DNA from: Acanthococcus lagerstroemiae | Lineage: Eukaryota > Arthropoda > Insecta > Hemiptera > Eriococcidae | NCBI GenBank assembly: GCA_031841125.1 | Contig: CM063110.1 | Coordinates: 53,109,946 to 53,173,945, forward strand | Reading direction: 5' to 3' | Length of the DNA stretch: 64,000 nucleotides | Made by a program: the position numbers and the translations under genes | Notes under the pieces: model-generated | What the model was told of the DNA's origin: nothing | Database searches by the model: none | Seen by the model: only the letters and a program-made list of their open reading frames with translations | Shown: one piece after another, positions 47,881 through 57,876 of the stretch | Numbering within the stretch: position 1 is the first letter of the stretch | Layout: every line of letters starts with the position of its first letter

Positions 47881-48789
47881 AACACTTATTAAAAATTGAT
47901 ACGAGTATATTATGCTACATTGCAGCATACTAATATTGAGGCGGATGGCTACATTAAACATGATTGAAAAAAATGTTGAAGTCTTTCATATAAATCCTGA
48001 ATAGTCATAACTCACAAAGCTTGTATCCAATTATAAAAATTGTATACGCAAATTTTTCTCATTGTTTAATATAATTAGATAATTATCAATATGACTCATG
48101 ACTGTATTCTTCTGTTTCTGTTTGCTAGTGGATTAAGATTAAGATTGATTGAATTTAAATTGAATTGTAAGTTTGTTCATTCACTATCAATTTCAGTTAT
48201 CAATTTAAGTGCTGATTATTTACAAATATTTTGATTTGATTATACTTAATTAATTTGATGTTTTAAAAAAATGTTTTTTATTACGATAAATAAAGTCATA
48301 AGCATAAACCTTTCGGTAGGGGTTGATTCTTAAAACGTTGAAAAAAATTTTTGGGAGGGGGAGGGGAGAAAATAGGAGTTCCTTGATCAATTTTTGAAGA
48401 AAAAAAATTTGTTTTCCATCATGCTATACACGGGAAAATTAAAACTTGCCACCCCCAGTTTAAAACAGAAAAAGGAAAATAACTAGAAATTGGCATCGTA
48501 GCAAACACTACATTAACCATGTGATCAATTCTTGCTGCATTAATCAAGCTTGCAAGAAAATGGCGGTGCATTATACATGTGAGCAAAGTCATGATGTTCA
48601 ACATATGACTTTAGTTGCCACTACTTGTAAAGTTATAACATACAGAGTGGAAGTGCCAATATTCCGAATTCATAACCAGAGTTTGAAAGTTGATAGTTTT
48701 AAGCAGAAAGTTGGAGAATTTTGACGGTAAAAAGCCGAAAGTCAAAAGTTGAAAAGTATATTCTTTGATGAGAAGTCAGGGTCGTTAAT

Positions 48790-48900
48790 GTAAAGTTTTA
48801 GTTTGTAAAATTACATTCTTTACATGTGTAAAGAATTATGTAAAGTATTAGTGTAAAGAATGTAAAGATTGTAAAGAATGTAAAAAATAGTAAAGAATTA
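48790..48900. repeat. TGTAAAGAA repeat tract
   Basis: Variants of TGTAAAGAAT and TAAAGTATTAG repeat over about 110 bp. Reverse-oriented copies (TTTTTACATTCTTTACA) lie at 50028-50057, just beyond the pogo-like element. Confidence 0.6.
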
Positions 48901-49051
48901 ATTTTTTAATTATAATGTATGATTGTTATAATATTTTTGGGTATGTGCAGGTAAAAAAGAAATATACAGTACAAAAAATAGCGCCTCAAATATATCTTTT
49001 CTTTATAATTTGTATCAAGTTAAAATATAATGAACACGAAAACTTAATATT

Positions 49052-49130
49052 TGAGGAGTTATCTGTCAAAAGGGTCCCTGACGAATATGATTCCTATTCG
49101 TCAGGGGCCCTTTTAACAGATAACTCCTCA
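49052..49130. repeat. Long near-perfect hairpin
   Basis: TGAGGAGTTATCTGTCAAAA continuing to GGGTCCCTGACGAATA pairs with TATTCGTCAGGGGCCC and TTTTAACAGATAACTCCTCA: about 36 bp of stem with two or three mismatches and a 6-base loop. Confidence 0.9.
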
Positions 49131-49724
49131 TTTGATAATTCACACTCATACCGTCCCCCCCCCCCCATTAAGTATTATTTGTTGTAAAAAAGTATTAAAT
49201 TTTTTTAAAGAACAGGAGGCATACCAAAAAAAACAAAAAAAAAACAAAAAAAAACTTTGAACTGCATTTATATATTATACGTATTTAAAATCGCATCGAT
49301 ATGTATCTTTCATTCTCAATGTGTGATATACGAAGTACAAACAGTAGTTTTTTGAAACAGAGACTGAATCGAAAATTTGAAAATTCGGTTTCTCTTTGGT
49401 GATGCTCTAGAGTGATACTGATATTTTTGTATATTTGTTATTGTTATTCTTTAATCGTTGTGATGTCACATTTGCAAAAGTTCGGTGACATATATTACAT
49501 TCCGCCATCCATTTTGTTTTACTCCCTTCATTATTTACACTTATTGGGGTAAAGTTCAATCAGCATAAATAAAAGTTTTCGACCTGCTTTACTCATTCTA
49601 ATACAGTACTTCAATACTTCAAACAACTTATTTGAGAAACTTATTTTCCTAAACCATCTGAGATCTGATGATTATCTCATTTACCTACCATTTTCATTTC
49701 TTTGAATATTTAATTTTTTGACTA

Positions 49725-50025
49725 CAGTAAAACGCCGATTAATCGGACGCCAACCATCCGGAACGCCGAAAAAAAAAAATAATAATAATAATAATAATAA
49801 TCAGGGCCCCGATTTCTAGGCAAAACCTCATCTTTTATTTCTTACTAGTCCAGCTTATTCAGTCTATTAAGGTTTCCTGGATAAATTAGGAAATTCTGAA
49901 GCCAATGAGCTAATTTTTTGGGCTATTTTCCTTCAAAATGTGTTTTCCTCTATAAAATAAGCACATGTTTCGGTTATCCAGAAAGCCTCTGGTCCCAATT
50001 AGTCCGGATTATCGGCGTTTTACTG
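49725..50025. mobile_element. Pogo/Tigger-like MITE
   Basis: CAGTAAAACGCCGATTAATC left and GGATTATCGGCGTTTTACTG right are inverted with one small difference, each bordered by TA (49723-24, 50026-27). 301 bp, with an AAT microsatellite inside. TA duplication and CAGT ends indicate Tc1/mariner, pogo branch. Confidence 0.88.
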
Positions 50026-50080
50026 TATTTTTTACATTCTTTACAATTCTTTACAGTGATGAATTAAAATTATATGTGAA

Positions 50081-50324
50081 CTGACAGGAAAGAAAGGGAC
50101 CTCAGCGCAAAAATGTAAATTTTACAGGAGAGCGGATAAACAAAATTGGTAATGTTTTCACGTTACGGAGACACTCAACTTTGAAGACTTACAGCCGTTT
50201 GGGAAAATTTTTTAGAATTTTTTCGACAACACCAGGCGAAAGAGCGGCCAAAAATTAGTCAAAAACAGTTGTTATCACAAAAATGTTTTTTTTTTGCTTT
50301 GAGGCTCCTTTCTTCCTGTTAGCC
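50081..50324. mobile_element. MITE family A, copy 2
   Basis: CTGACAGGAAAGAAAGGGAC left and GGCTCCTTTCTTCCTGTTAG right; the body matches 9967-10200 closely. Confidence 0.78.
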
Positions 50325-50473
50325 CACATAAAAGTTGACAACCCTGATGAGAAGCGAAAAGTTACAAGTTTTATTTATTTAGCTTTTCTTTTCGTTTTTC
50401 GTCCTATCCCTTTCCAAATCCCTTTTTTCTCTGTCCTCTCCTGAAGCGACATTAAGTTCTATTCTTAACAAAC

Positions 50474-50907
50474 CAGAGATGGAAAGCGATATGATAAAAC
50501 TTTTGCTTACGGCTTTAGCTTCTGACCTTAAAAAATAAAACTTTAGCTTTTGCTTTTCAAATTGTTTCGTATTCAGCTTTCTCTTTTGGCTTTTGCTTTT
50601 CAACGCGAAAATCATGAGCTTTCAACTTTCCGCTTTTGACTTTTCGCTTTTCCCCTAAATTTTGAATATTATATTTTTTAGAAATATCTTTTTACAACAC
50701 TGCTCAACAGTTAACACTTTAACAGCACTGACCATTGAGATAATGAAAATAAAAATGAAAACTTGAAATTATAATTTAGAAATAAGTAGACAAATACTGG
50801 AAAAGCTGGAAAAAATAAAACTTTTGCTTTCAGCTTTTGCTTTTTAGGTAAAAAACTCTTCGCTTTTGGCTTTCCGCTTTTAGCTTTTAGCTTGCTTTCC
50901 ATCTCCG
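50474..50907. mobile_element. hAT MITE CAGAGATGGAAAGC, copy 2 (inverted)
   Basis: Starts CAGAGATGGAAAGCGAT, ends CTTTCCATCTCCG. Perfect 8-bp target duplication TAACAAAC (50466-50473, 50908-50915). 434 bp. Interior is reverse-oriented relative to copy 1 and rich in GCTTTTGGC/GCTTTT words. A decayed relative spans about 50960-51140. Confidence 0.93.
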
Positions 50908-51364
50908 TAACAAACTAAACAATGCTTCATTTTTATTTATTTATTATTATTATTTGTTTTGAATGAAAAGTCAAAAGTTGAAATTTTCAAGTCAAAATCA
51001 AAAGTTGAAATATTCTGATACTGGAAAGCCGAAAGTCGAAAGCTGGAAAATATTTAAGTGAAAAGCAGAGCCAAAAGTTTTCTATGCTAAAACTGAAAGC
51101 CGAAGTCAAAAGTGAAAGCTTTATCTTACAGCTTTCCACCATTGTTCACAACACTTTCCTTTCATTTTTAAAAATAAATATTATTTATTCTTTTTTTCTT
51201 CCATTTTTACTAAAATAAAGATGAAAAATGCAAGAGGAAATGATTGAGAGAAAAAAAACACTTTTTACACAAAAAAAAAGAAGTTTAAAACGAATGCCCG
51301 TTTCTTTTTGTGGTTTAAAACTAGTTTAAGACACTGTTTAAAACACTTTCGTTTTAAATATTGC

Positions 51365-51445
51365 AACCTTGCTTCGTGAAGACCTGTTAGGGATGTATGT
51401 CTCAGAGGTACGGGAGGAGGCACTCACAGACGGCGCAGTGGAAGC
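51365..51445 (+). repeat. LINE 3' tail fragment
   Basis: GAGGTACGGGAGGAGGCACT and the flanking ACAGACGGC match the reverse complement of 29294-29330 in the tail of the minus-strand LINE. Confidence 0.5.
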
Positions 51446-52787
51446 TCTAGAAATTAGAATATCAAATATAATAATTAATAACTGCCGCTTACCGTTCGCG
51501 TCAAGTACGGGCGTTTTCGTTCTTCTGGTATATACAACTTGAATCTACGAGTTCCGTACATACATATCTACAGCGAGGGGGGCGCGGCTTGGTTACTCCG
51601 TGACCATCTTCTGGCGTTCAGCATCTAAGGAGCACACAAAGAGTCGCCCGTCAGTATCTCAAATAGAAATGTGAGCAAGAGCTCCTTAGCACATAATATG
51701 TAAATCAGTTTCTGAAATGCATAGGAATCAGTAATCCTTCGAACTAATATCTGTATTATACCCAAAGACATGAAAAAAACGAAATGAGTTAGTTTCGTTA
51801 TATGTATAAACAAAACGAATGAACACCTATCTGAAATAAACGAAACGGAAAACCAAACGAAAAATTGCTTATGAGAAACCGAAAATGCTGAAAATAACGA
51901 AACGAAATAACAAAACGAAAAAAAAATCGTTCCTTTGCCATCCCTGGCTAAAAATCGTAACCCTTGACCTATCCCCTTTGCAACTATAAACGAAGACTGT
52001 CTATAACACATAACAGGCCGAGCCTTGCAGTAGGAACCAATTAAAATTACGATATAAGGCCAGCTTATCTTACTCACTATGTCAGCAATAATATTTTCAG
52101 GATTCATCTTTCAAAAACGAAAAAGGGGTGAAAATGCGAAAGCGAAAATACATTTCGGAAATTTTAGAAATTGTTCAAAACACGAACGCAGATTAGGCTA
52201 TCGGCAGTCGCTTGAAACCACTACGGTCGCATTAGTAAACAGACTGAAGCGAGCGGGTTGAAACCAATTGCGGTAGGTCGCGGGTTCGTGGGCTCTTGAC
52301 GTTCGCAGGTGAAAGCGCGCAAAGGCGCAAACAGCGGAGAGCTTCCCTCGCTGATCGGCTTCAACGCTTCAACACTCAACAGACTCGGTCTGTGGGTACT
52401 GTTGCCTACTCTCATCCACCTAGCTTACCTCTGACGTCATCCACATTTTCGACAACTTCTATAGTCTATGAACTACCGCCATAGCCAGAAGCCAATATCC
52501 AAGGAATTATAGGCGAAATTACCGAATCCAAATAATTGTAATTATTATAATTATGGCGCGTAATATCATTTTAGAAACATACGAAGAAGTAATTATTTCG
52601 TATGTTCCACAAACTAATGATAATATTTTCCGCCTTGCTGGAGCACTGCGTTGAGTTTATCAACAGCTGAAACATCCTCTTTCATTATAAGTAAGCTAAG
52701 GTATTTGTATTCAGTACTTCGTGTACAGTGATTGATTCACGAAGGTGATAAATCTCTACTCTCCCTTTTCAAAGTCATTTTCAGAAT
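51446..52787. other. Upstream region of Cdc23
   Basis: 51780-51960 is an AACGAAAC-rich tract ending CCATCCCTGGC, probably one end of another hAT-type repeat. The open frame 51625-52107 (minus) overlaps it and is not credible. 52140-52440 is GC- and CpG-richer and unique, and is the best place for the Cdc23 promoter. No TATA or initiator can be assigned. Confidence 0.35.
52691..52784 (+). other. Possible 5' UTR intron of Cdc23
   Basis: GTAAGC at 52691 and ATTTTCAG ending at 52784 would bound a 94-bp intron, the size of most other introns in this gene, ending three bases before the ATG. Inferred from splice-site strength only. Confidence 0.4.
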
Positions 52788-52927
52788 ATGTCTCACATGG
52801 ACGGGTCAGCTCTAGATAACACTGGAGACAGCTCTATTTCGTCGTACGACCTGCCAATGATCAAAGCCTCTATAAGGAGTTTTGCAGCTGAATGCGGATT
52901 GAGGGAGTTGAACAAAACAAAGAAATG
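52788..52927 (+). CDS. Cdc23: Cdc23 exon 1
   Basis: ATG at 52788 opens MSHMDGSALDNTGDSSISSY. Donor GTAATT; phase 2, splitting the Trp codon of KKW. An acceptor-like ATTTTCAG lies three bases before the ATG, so a 5' UTR intron probably ends there. Confidence 0.85.
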
Positions 52928-55900
52928 GTAATTACACTAGTGACCAACGCAGTGCCCTCAGACTTTGTAGCAATAGGAAAGCTTCGATTGGTTGTTGGAT
53001 GATGTATAACAAGAACACTTTATGAAGGCTTTCAGAGTTGAACTATTCACTAGATATCGAATGTTCCGAAGAAGATACCCCTCCGGAAATAGAAATCGAT
53101 AGTTCGGGATATGAAACGTACTTAATTGCTTGTACTCTACTTCCGCTTCAAGAATATGCAAGGTCGGTACTATATTTCTGAAGAGCATTGAAACTAAGCC
53201 AGATTTCTTAATTTCTTTCCATACCTGAAAATCGTTTTAACCTTTTCGTATTTTTAGAGGTTCATTTTTCGCGAAAACGGTGAACACGGAACGAGCTGTG
53301 TTTTTGAACTTCTACTGCATGTTCAAAATGTTGGATCAGAATAAGCCAATGGATTTCACCGACATGAACACGACCACGAAATCGGATTACTATTCGTGTC
53401 TGAAGAAACTAAACGAGATGTTAGAAACGCATTTAGAAGAGCATGCCGACGATGGCTTCACTCATTACCTACATGGTTTGGTTTCCTTGAAACTGAGCAA
53501 TAAAAGTGCCGCCGTCGACTCGCTTTGTAGAGCTGTGCGCCATCAACCGTTGCTGTGGGAAGCCTGGAATGAACTTTCTAATACGATTGATGATCGAGTG
53601 ATGGTGAGCGATCGCAGTTACCTCGATTTTCGCCTACGGAGAAATGACTGTGGATGGCGAAGAATCTGTTAATCGATCTTGCGTTTGTATCTTAATCGTG
53701 TTATACTTATAATCCACCTCAGTTATCAAGATTACATTTGCCTGCGCATTGGATGAAAGATTTTTTCCTTGGTCTAACTTACGTGAAGATTCAGCGAAAT
53801 GACGATGCGATGACTGTTTTGTGGGGCCTTCACGATAACGGATTTTCAAAAAGTCATTTTGTCCTGTCATGTATCGCTGCAGTATATCACAACAGAAGAG
53901 GTATAGACTAGTCCTGTGTTCTTGTTATTTCTGTAGAGTAAGTTCGTGGTCATTTTAGAAGACAAAATACTTTTTCAGACGTGAACGGAGCTTTAACATT
54001 GTTTAAACGAATACAGACAGAAGACCCGTACAGGATGGAGGATTTGGATAAATATTCGAATCTTCTGTATGTCAGTGATTTGAAAAAAGAATTAGCGTTC
54101 TTGGCTCATCATGTGTTTGGTGTTAACAGATATACCGCGGAAGCGTGTTGCGTCGTTGGTAAGTATTCTTATTGGCCTGTCAACTCACTCAATTCTTCCT
54201 TTCTTTCACGCTTCCCTTCTGTTCGTATGTGCTATTTTCGAAACTGAGATCAGCCAACCGACTTCTCTCATTTGTTCAATATCCTTACGATGAGTTGGAA
54301 AGATCAAGCCCGAGATGACAGGGATAATGAACTCTTCGATAATTTAACTGCACCATGATTCCCAGGTAACTACTTCAGCATTCGAGGCGATCACACGAAA
54401 GCAGCTGCGTATTTTCAACGAGCGGTGAAGCTGAACTCGAATTTTATGTCGGCATTGATACTGAGAGGTCACGAATTTATGGAGATGAAGAACACTCGTG
54501 GGGCCATCACGTGTTATCGGGATGCAATTGGTAACTGCCGAGAAATAGATGAGATTTTGTTTAGAAAATACGAAGTTAGATTCAAAGTTGGATTCACTTC
54601 CTTTCATCCTGTCTGTTTTTTTTCTTTCTAATTTTCGAAACTTCAATGTTTCAAAAGTCTAGTTTTCACTTTCTTGGAAACATAAATTTGTTTAGAACTC
54701 TGTAAGATTCTTCAAGACTTATTCCGAACCCACGTTAGCTTATTAGGACTTGTCCAAATTCGTTGAGAACTCTTCTAGACGTGTAGACTGTTTGCGACTT
54801 GACTAGTCTAGCTTTGTGTAAGATGTATACCACTTCTCAACTTGTTTGAGACTAGGATTCGTTAAGACTTCAAGACTTGTGAAAACCCTTCAATACTAAT
54901 GAAAAATTATTGTAGATTTGTTTGAGAATTACTAATTTTTCTATACAAGTTTAAGACTCTTTTGAGACTCGTGTAAACATGTCAGATAAATTTTCTATTT
55001 CGTTTTTCAAACGCTTCTTTCCAACTGAGCATTTAAAGTATCTGCTTTCTTTTATCCCTCATTTAAATCAAACGCTGATTGAATCGTCTCCGCTCGGTCA
55101 AAACGAAATCAAATTTTACCAAATTCATGGCAAATATCCTTACTATAAATTTTCAAACCCATTCATCTGAAATGGATTCGATTTATCTAGCTTCAACCAA
55201 TTTCCCTCGCTTTGAAACCACAAACTTGATTTCAGCCATGAATCCGCAAGACTACCGAGCTTGGTATGGTCTCGGCCAGACTTACGAGATTCTCAAACTA
55301 CCATTCTATTCGCTGCATTACCACAAACAAGCACAACTGATCAGGCCAGATGACAGTCGAATGTTGATCGCCATGGGCGAGGTGTACGAGAAGCTGAACC
55401 GATTCGACGAGGCGATGAGGTGCTACAAACGAGCTAGAAACGTCGGCGATGTTGACAGCTTTGCACTGTCGCGATTGGCCAGGTCGGCGAATCATTCCTC
55501 GATATTTTTCGCAATTTCTTACTTTTGTGTAGCTATTTTCAGCATCGTGTTTCTTGTTACAGACTGTATACAGAGTTGGATGACGAACAAGAGGCAGCGT
55601 CGGCGTATAAACAGTTAGTTAAAGAAACAGAAGGAACGGCGTTTTCGAAAGATTATTCGGATGCGTACAAGTACCTAGCGTACCATCACCTGAAACTGAA
55701 CCAGTTTCATCCTGCGTTTCAATTTGCACAGCTGTGTTTGAATTTCGAAGAGGTGCGAATGACTGGTTAACTACATTATGATCGTTTTTTGTTTAAATGA
55801 CGGTCATTTTTGGGAGATTCGGCTGCTTGGAAACGAAATGCCACTTGAGAACCTTGATAGGGGTTAACTGGTTTTCGAAGCGAAGCTTCTTTACGTAGGT

Positions 55901-56295
55901 TCAGGATGGGTAGTTTAAGAGCAACGAACGCGAAAACATGCAACGGAAGTGACGTAGTAACGCTCCACCCATATTTAATGAGATAGAGAGCGAAAGAGAG
56001 TGCGTATGTGAAACCAGACTACTTCCCCTCCGTTGATAGTTTCCTGGCGGATAACATTCAGTACACGCACCTACCGACTGATGTAGCAACTCGCATAATG
56101 CCAAAGATATGAGGCGTCCCCGACACATCACGCATTTTTTTTTTCGACTGTTATACTATGCTATACAACCAATTGCACTTGTTACAGACTAAAGAGGAAG
56201 GAAAAGCATTACTCAAAGAGATCGCAACGCGAAGAGATATGCAGGAAAGTAAGCAGTTCGATGGCCACTCAATAGGTGGTTTGTTTGGTGCATAG
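52788..56295 (+). CDS. Cdc23: CDC23/APC8, anaphase-promoting complex TPR subunit, nine exons
   Basis: Join 52788..52927, 53028..53162, 53258..53603, 53723..53900, 53979..54158, 54366..54530, 55236..55482, 55563..55752, 56188..56295; total 1689 bp, 562 aa plus TAG (human CDC23 is 597 aa). Seen: N-terminal helices (AAECGLRELNKTKKW, then LSELNYSLD); TPR arrays with CDC23 signatures LPAHWMKDFFLGLTYVK (about residue 213), FSKSHFVLSCIAAVYHN, EDPYRMEDLDKYSNLLYV, and AMNPQDYRAWYGLGQTYEIL; then KLNRFDEAMRCYKRA and EEGKALLKEIATRRD near the end. CDC23 is a homodimeric TPR scaffold of the APC/C, the ubiquitin ligase that drives mitotic exit. Every intron is GT-AG and all phases close. Exon 2 uses acceptor TATGAAG before GCTTTCAG; using the CAG eight bases later breaks the frame. 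The last exon may instead splice at a GTAAGC (56249), which would change the final 15 residues. Confidence 0.96.
53028..53162 (+). CDS. Cdc23: Cdc23 exon 2
   Basis: Acceptor GAAG, phase 2 in and out. It encodes LSELNYSLDIECSEEDTP and YETYLIACTLLPLQEYAR. The start was chosen because it restores W-LSELNY, the conserved CDC23 motif. The stronger-looking CAG at 53033-53035 gives an immediate stop. Confidence 0.88.
53258..53603 (+). CDS. Cdc23: Cdc23 exon 3
   Basis: Acceptor TATTTTTAG, donor GTGAGC, leaves in phase 0. It encodes GSFFAKTVNTERAVFLNFYC, an acidic segment, then TPR helices with YLHGLVSLKL and LLWEAWNELS. Confidence 0.93.
53723..53900 (+). CDS. Cdc23: Cdc23 exon 4
   Basis: Acceptor CCACCTCAG, donor GTATAG. 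It carries the CDC23 hallmark LPAHWMKDFF and FSKSHFVLSCIAAVYHNRR. The window just after 53604 is intronic although the frame stays open for a further 66 bases. Confidence 0.94.
53979..54158 (+). CDS. Cdc23: Cdc23 exon 5
   Basis: Acceptor TTTTTCAG, donor GTAAGT, phase 1 at both ends. It encodes DVNGALTLFKRIQTEDPYRM, then MEDLDKYSNLLYV and the hydrophobic LAFLAHHVFGVNRYTAEACC. Confidence 0.95.
54366..54530 (+). CDS. Cdc23: Cdc23 exon 6
   Basis: Acceptor TTCCCAG, donor GTAACT, phase 1 at both ends. It is a TPR block: NYFSIRGDHTKAAAYFQRAV, then LILRGHEFMEMKNTRGAI and YRDAI. Confidence 0.95.
54690..54985. repeat. Degenerate GTTAAGACT minisatellite, copy 3
   Basis: Variants such as ATTCGTTAAGACTTCAAGAC, CTTATTAGGACTTGTCC and GAGACTCGTG fill the Cdc23 intron between exons 6 and 7. 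Same degenerate word as the tracts at 3825 and 7110 in Sema1a introns. Confidence 0.55.
55236..55482 (+). CDS. Cdc23: Cdc23 exon 7
   Basis: Acceptor TTGATTTCAG, donor GTCGGC. It encodes AMNPQDYRAWYGLGQTYEIL and the following TPR with KLNRFDEAMRCYKRARNVGD. This is the most conserved part of the gene. The preceding 705-bp intron holds a degenerate minisatellite. Confidence 0.96.
55563..55752 (+). CDS. Cdc23: Cdc23 exon 8
   Basis: Acceptor TTGTTACAG, donor GTGCGA, leaves in phase 0. It encodes RLYTELDDEQEAASAYKQLV and YKYLAYHHLKLNQFHPAFQF. Confidence 0.94.
56188..56295 (+). CDS. Cdc23: Cdc23 exon 9 with stop
   Basis: Acceptor CACTTGTTACAG. It encodes TKEEGKALLKEIATRRDMQE and runs to TAG at 56293. 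A good donor, GTAAGC at 56249, lies inside it, so a further exon is possible, but an AATAAA 74 bases after the stop favours this as the end. Confidence 0.75.
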   Translation, partial: TKEEGKALLKEIATRRDMQESKQFDGHSIGGLFGA

Positions 56296-56368
56296 TATTC
56301 ATTTTATGCTCCTTTCTGTCAAGAAAATGTACTCTGTGATGTTATAGGTATGTTAAGACCTTCTTAGT

Positions 56369-56374
56369 AATAAA
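56369..56374 (+). terminator. Candidate Cdc23 polyadenylation signal AATAAA
   Basis: AATAAA lies 74 bases after the TAG and is followed within 20-30 bases by a T-rich stretch. Another AATAAA-like site is near 56655. Position fits a short 3' UTR; no transcript evidence. Confidence 0.45.
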
Positions 56375-56794
56375 CGTTCGCTAATTTTTCTTGTAGTCTT
56401 GATATGTTGAGATCTTAGAATTTTGTTGTTGGTGTGACAAGAGCCTGCCTCACTGGGTTCACGTCGAAGAAAATCGTCATGTTGAACCTGGTACATATTA
56501 TATGTACCAAAGGCTCGGATCGAATTCGGGCAGGTCGAGGTGGTGGCGCGCTGTCATCGCAAACTTGTAGTAGTGATCATGTTTTGAATATCCCATTAAC
56601 ATACATACTTAATTTTCAGAAAATATTTCAAAAATGAAGAGTCTTTTTTCAAAAAAATAAAGAGAACCAAACTGATAGAGGTTGAAATTACCTTTCAGAT
56701 GGGTCCATTTTCATTTCAGTCTGAGTAGTTTTCTAAAATGATCACTTTTATAGCAGGTTCATCTTTTTCACGCTATTGAAATAGTAGAGCGCGA

Positions 56795-56930
56795 CTCTGT
56801 CACGCTCTCAGTCCGAATCGCGCTGAACAACGAAAAAGTATAGGTCGAATTGCGCAGGAGGGCGAAAAAGGCATAAGCTGAATTGCGCCTAGCAACAGAA
56901 AAGTTATAGGTCGAATTGCCCCGTGAAAGA
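56795..56930. repeat. GGTCGAATTGCGC array, left
   Basis: Four spaced variants of AGGTCGAATTGCGC (CCGAATCGCGC, GGTCGAATTGCGC, GCTGAATTGCGC, GGTCGAATTGCCC) alternate with AACRAAAAAG-type linkers at about 37-bp period. The inverse words lie at 62150-62270. Confidence 0.7.
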
Positions 56931-57029
56931 TTCATTTGACTGCAAGAACGAGAAAAAACGTTATTAAGGTTACCAACTCATTTTTTCTAAAAAGCAAAGT
57001 TTGCTGGTGGAAAAAAAACAAATGTTCCA

Positions 57030-57555
57030 AAATTTGAATTTTATCAAATTTTTCACTCGGCAGGCTGTCCAGATTATACTGTTTTTAGAGTAAAATACTC
57101 TGTTGATACTGTAACAAAAGAGAACTCTATCTGTTCCCCAAAAATGTCAAGAAGTATTCTTTTGTTACGCTGAAGCTGATAATAAAAGATAAACATAAAT
57201 TATGACTGAAAGCGGGATAGCGAAGGCCAAAATTCGCTCGACATTGAGAGACTCACACTCTGCATTCAACAAAATCAAAATGTGACGTGTCACAAGAAAA
57301 GGGCCTCAGGGTCCAGTTACCACTAAGGCCCTTTTCTTGCGACACGTCTGTTGCACTCTAGATTGTGGCATTGTGATTTTTTAAGTTTGTCAAAGCGCAT
57401 TGAGCTACCATGGGGCCAAACAAAATGAAAAATTTATTACATATGATGTGTACAAAGATGGAATACATACGAAAGGCACTCACATATCTATTTCAAGATT
57501 ATCGCAAAAAATATTAAAGCAACTGAACAGAAATTTGAGCGTGAACATTTTTCGT
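57030..57555 (+). repeat. Interspersed repeat family C, copy 1
   Basis: Matches 61424-61938 in the same orientation from TTTTATCAAATTTTTCACTC to AGAAATTTGAGCGTGAACA. It contains the hairpin at 57283-57348. The partial open frame (SYHGAKQNEK, GTHISISRLSQKILKQ) is present in both copies but has no recognised similarity. Confidence 0.85.
57283..57348. repeat. GACGTGTCACAAGAAAAGGGCC hairpin, copy 1
   Basis: GTGACGTGTCACAAGAAAAG continuing GGCCT pairs with AGGCCCTTTTCTTGCGACAC. Related hairpins: 60921-60986 and 61662-61728. Confidence 0.85.
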
Positions 57556-57876
57556 CCATTTTTAGGGTCGGCTAGACCCTATTGCAATCGCTTTTTATTC
57601 ATGTTCATGTTCTTCAAGTTGTTCAGTACTCAGACGTTATCAAGTGGTAATATGGATGGCGATTCTGTCGTAGTTTTGTAGGATGTTTATTATTAATGAA
57701 TATAGAGTGCGTTAATGGTTTATTATTGTTGTTCTGCCTTTTCGCCTTGTGTTTCGTCTTTCGTGTGTACTGTCGTTCTGTGTTGATCGGGTATTTTTCG
57801 TGAAAGTTTTTATTAGGGTCGTCGAAGCCATTTATTTACATTTCTGAATTACATTGTTTTGATTATTTCATGAGTA

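Noticed and set aside
51625..52107. 160-codon open frame, minus strand
   Set aside because: Hydrophobic low-complexity translation overlapping an AACGAAAC repeat; no domain, no splice partner.
52250..52320. tRNA-like GGTTCGTGGGC near the Cdc23 promoter
   Set aside because: No matching A box at the right distance and no stems.
53033..53037. CAG acceptor for Cdc23 exon 2
   Set aside because: It gives a stop codon at once. The acceptor at 53027 restores the conserved W-LSELNYSLD reading.
53604..53672. Extension of Cdc23 exon 3 to the stop at 53670
   Set aside because: The frame stays open past the GTGAGC donor, but splicing to 53723 yields the conserved LPAHWMKDFF block.
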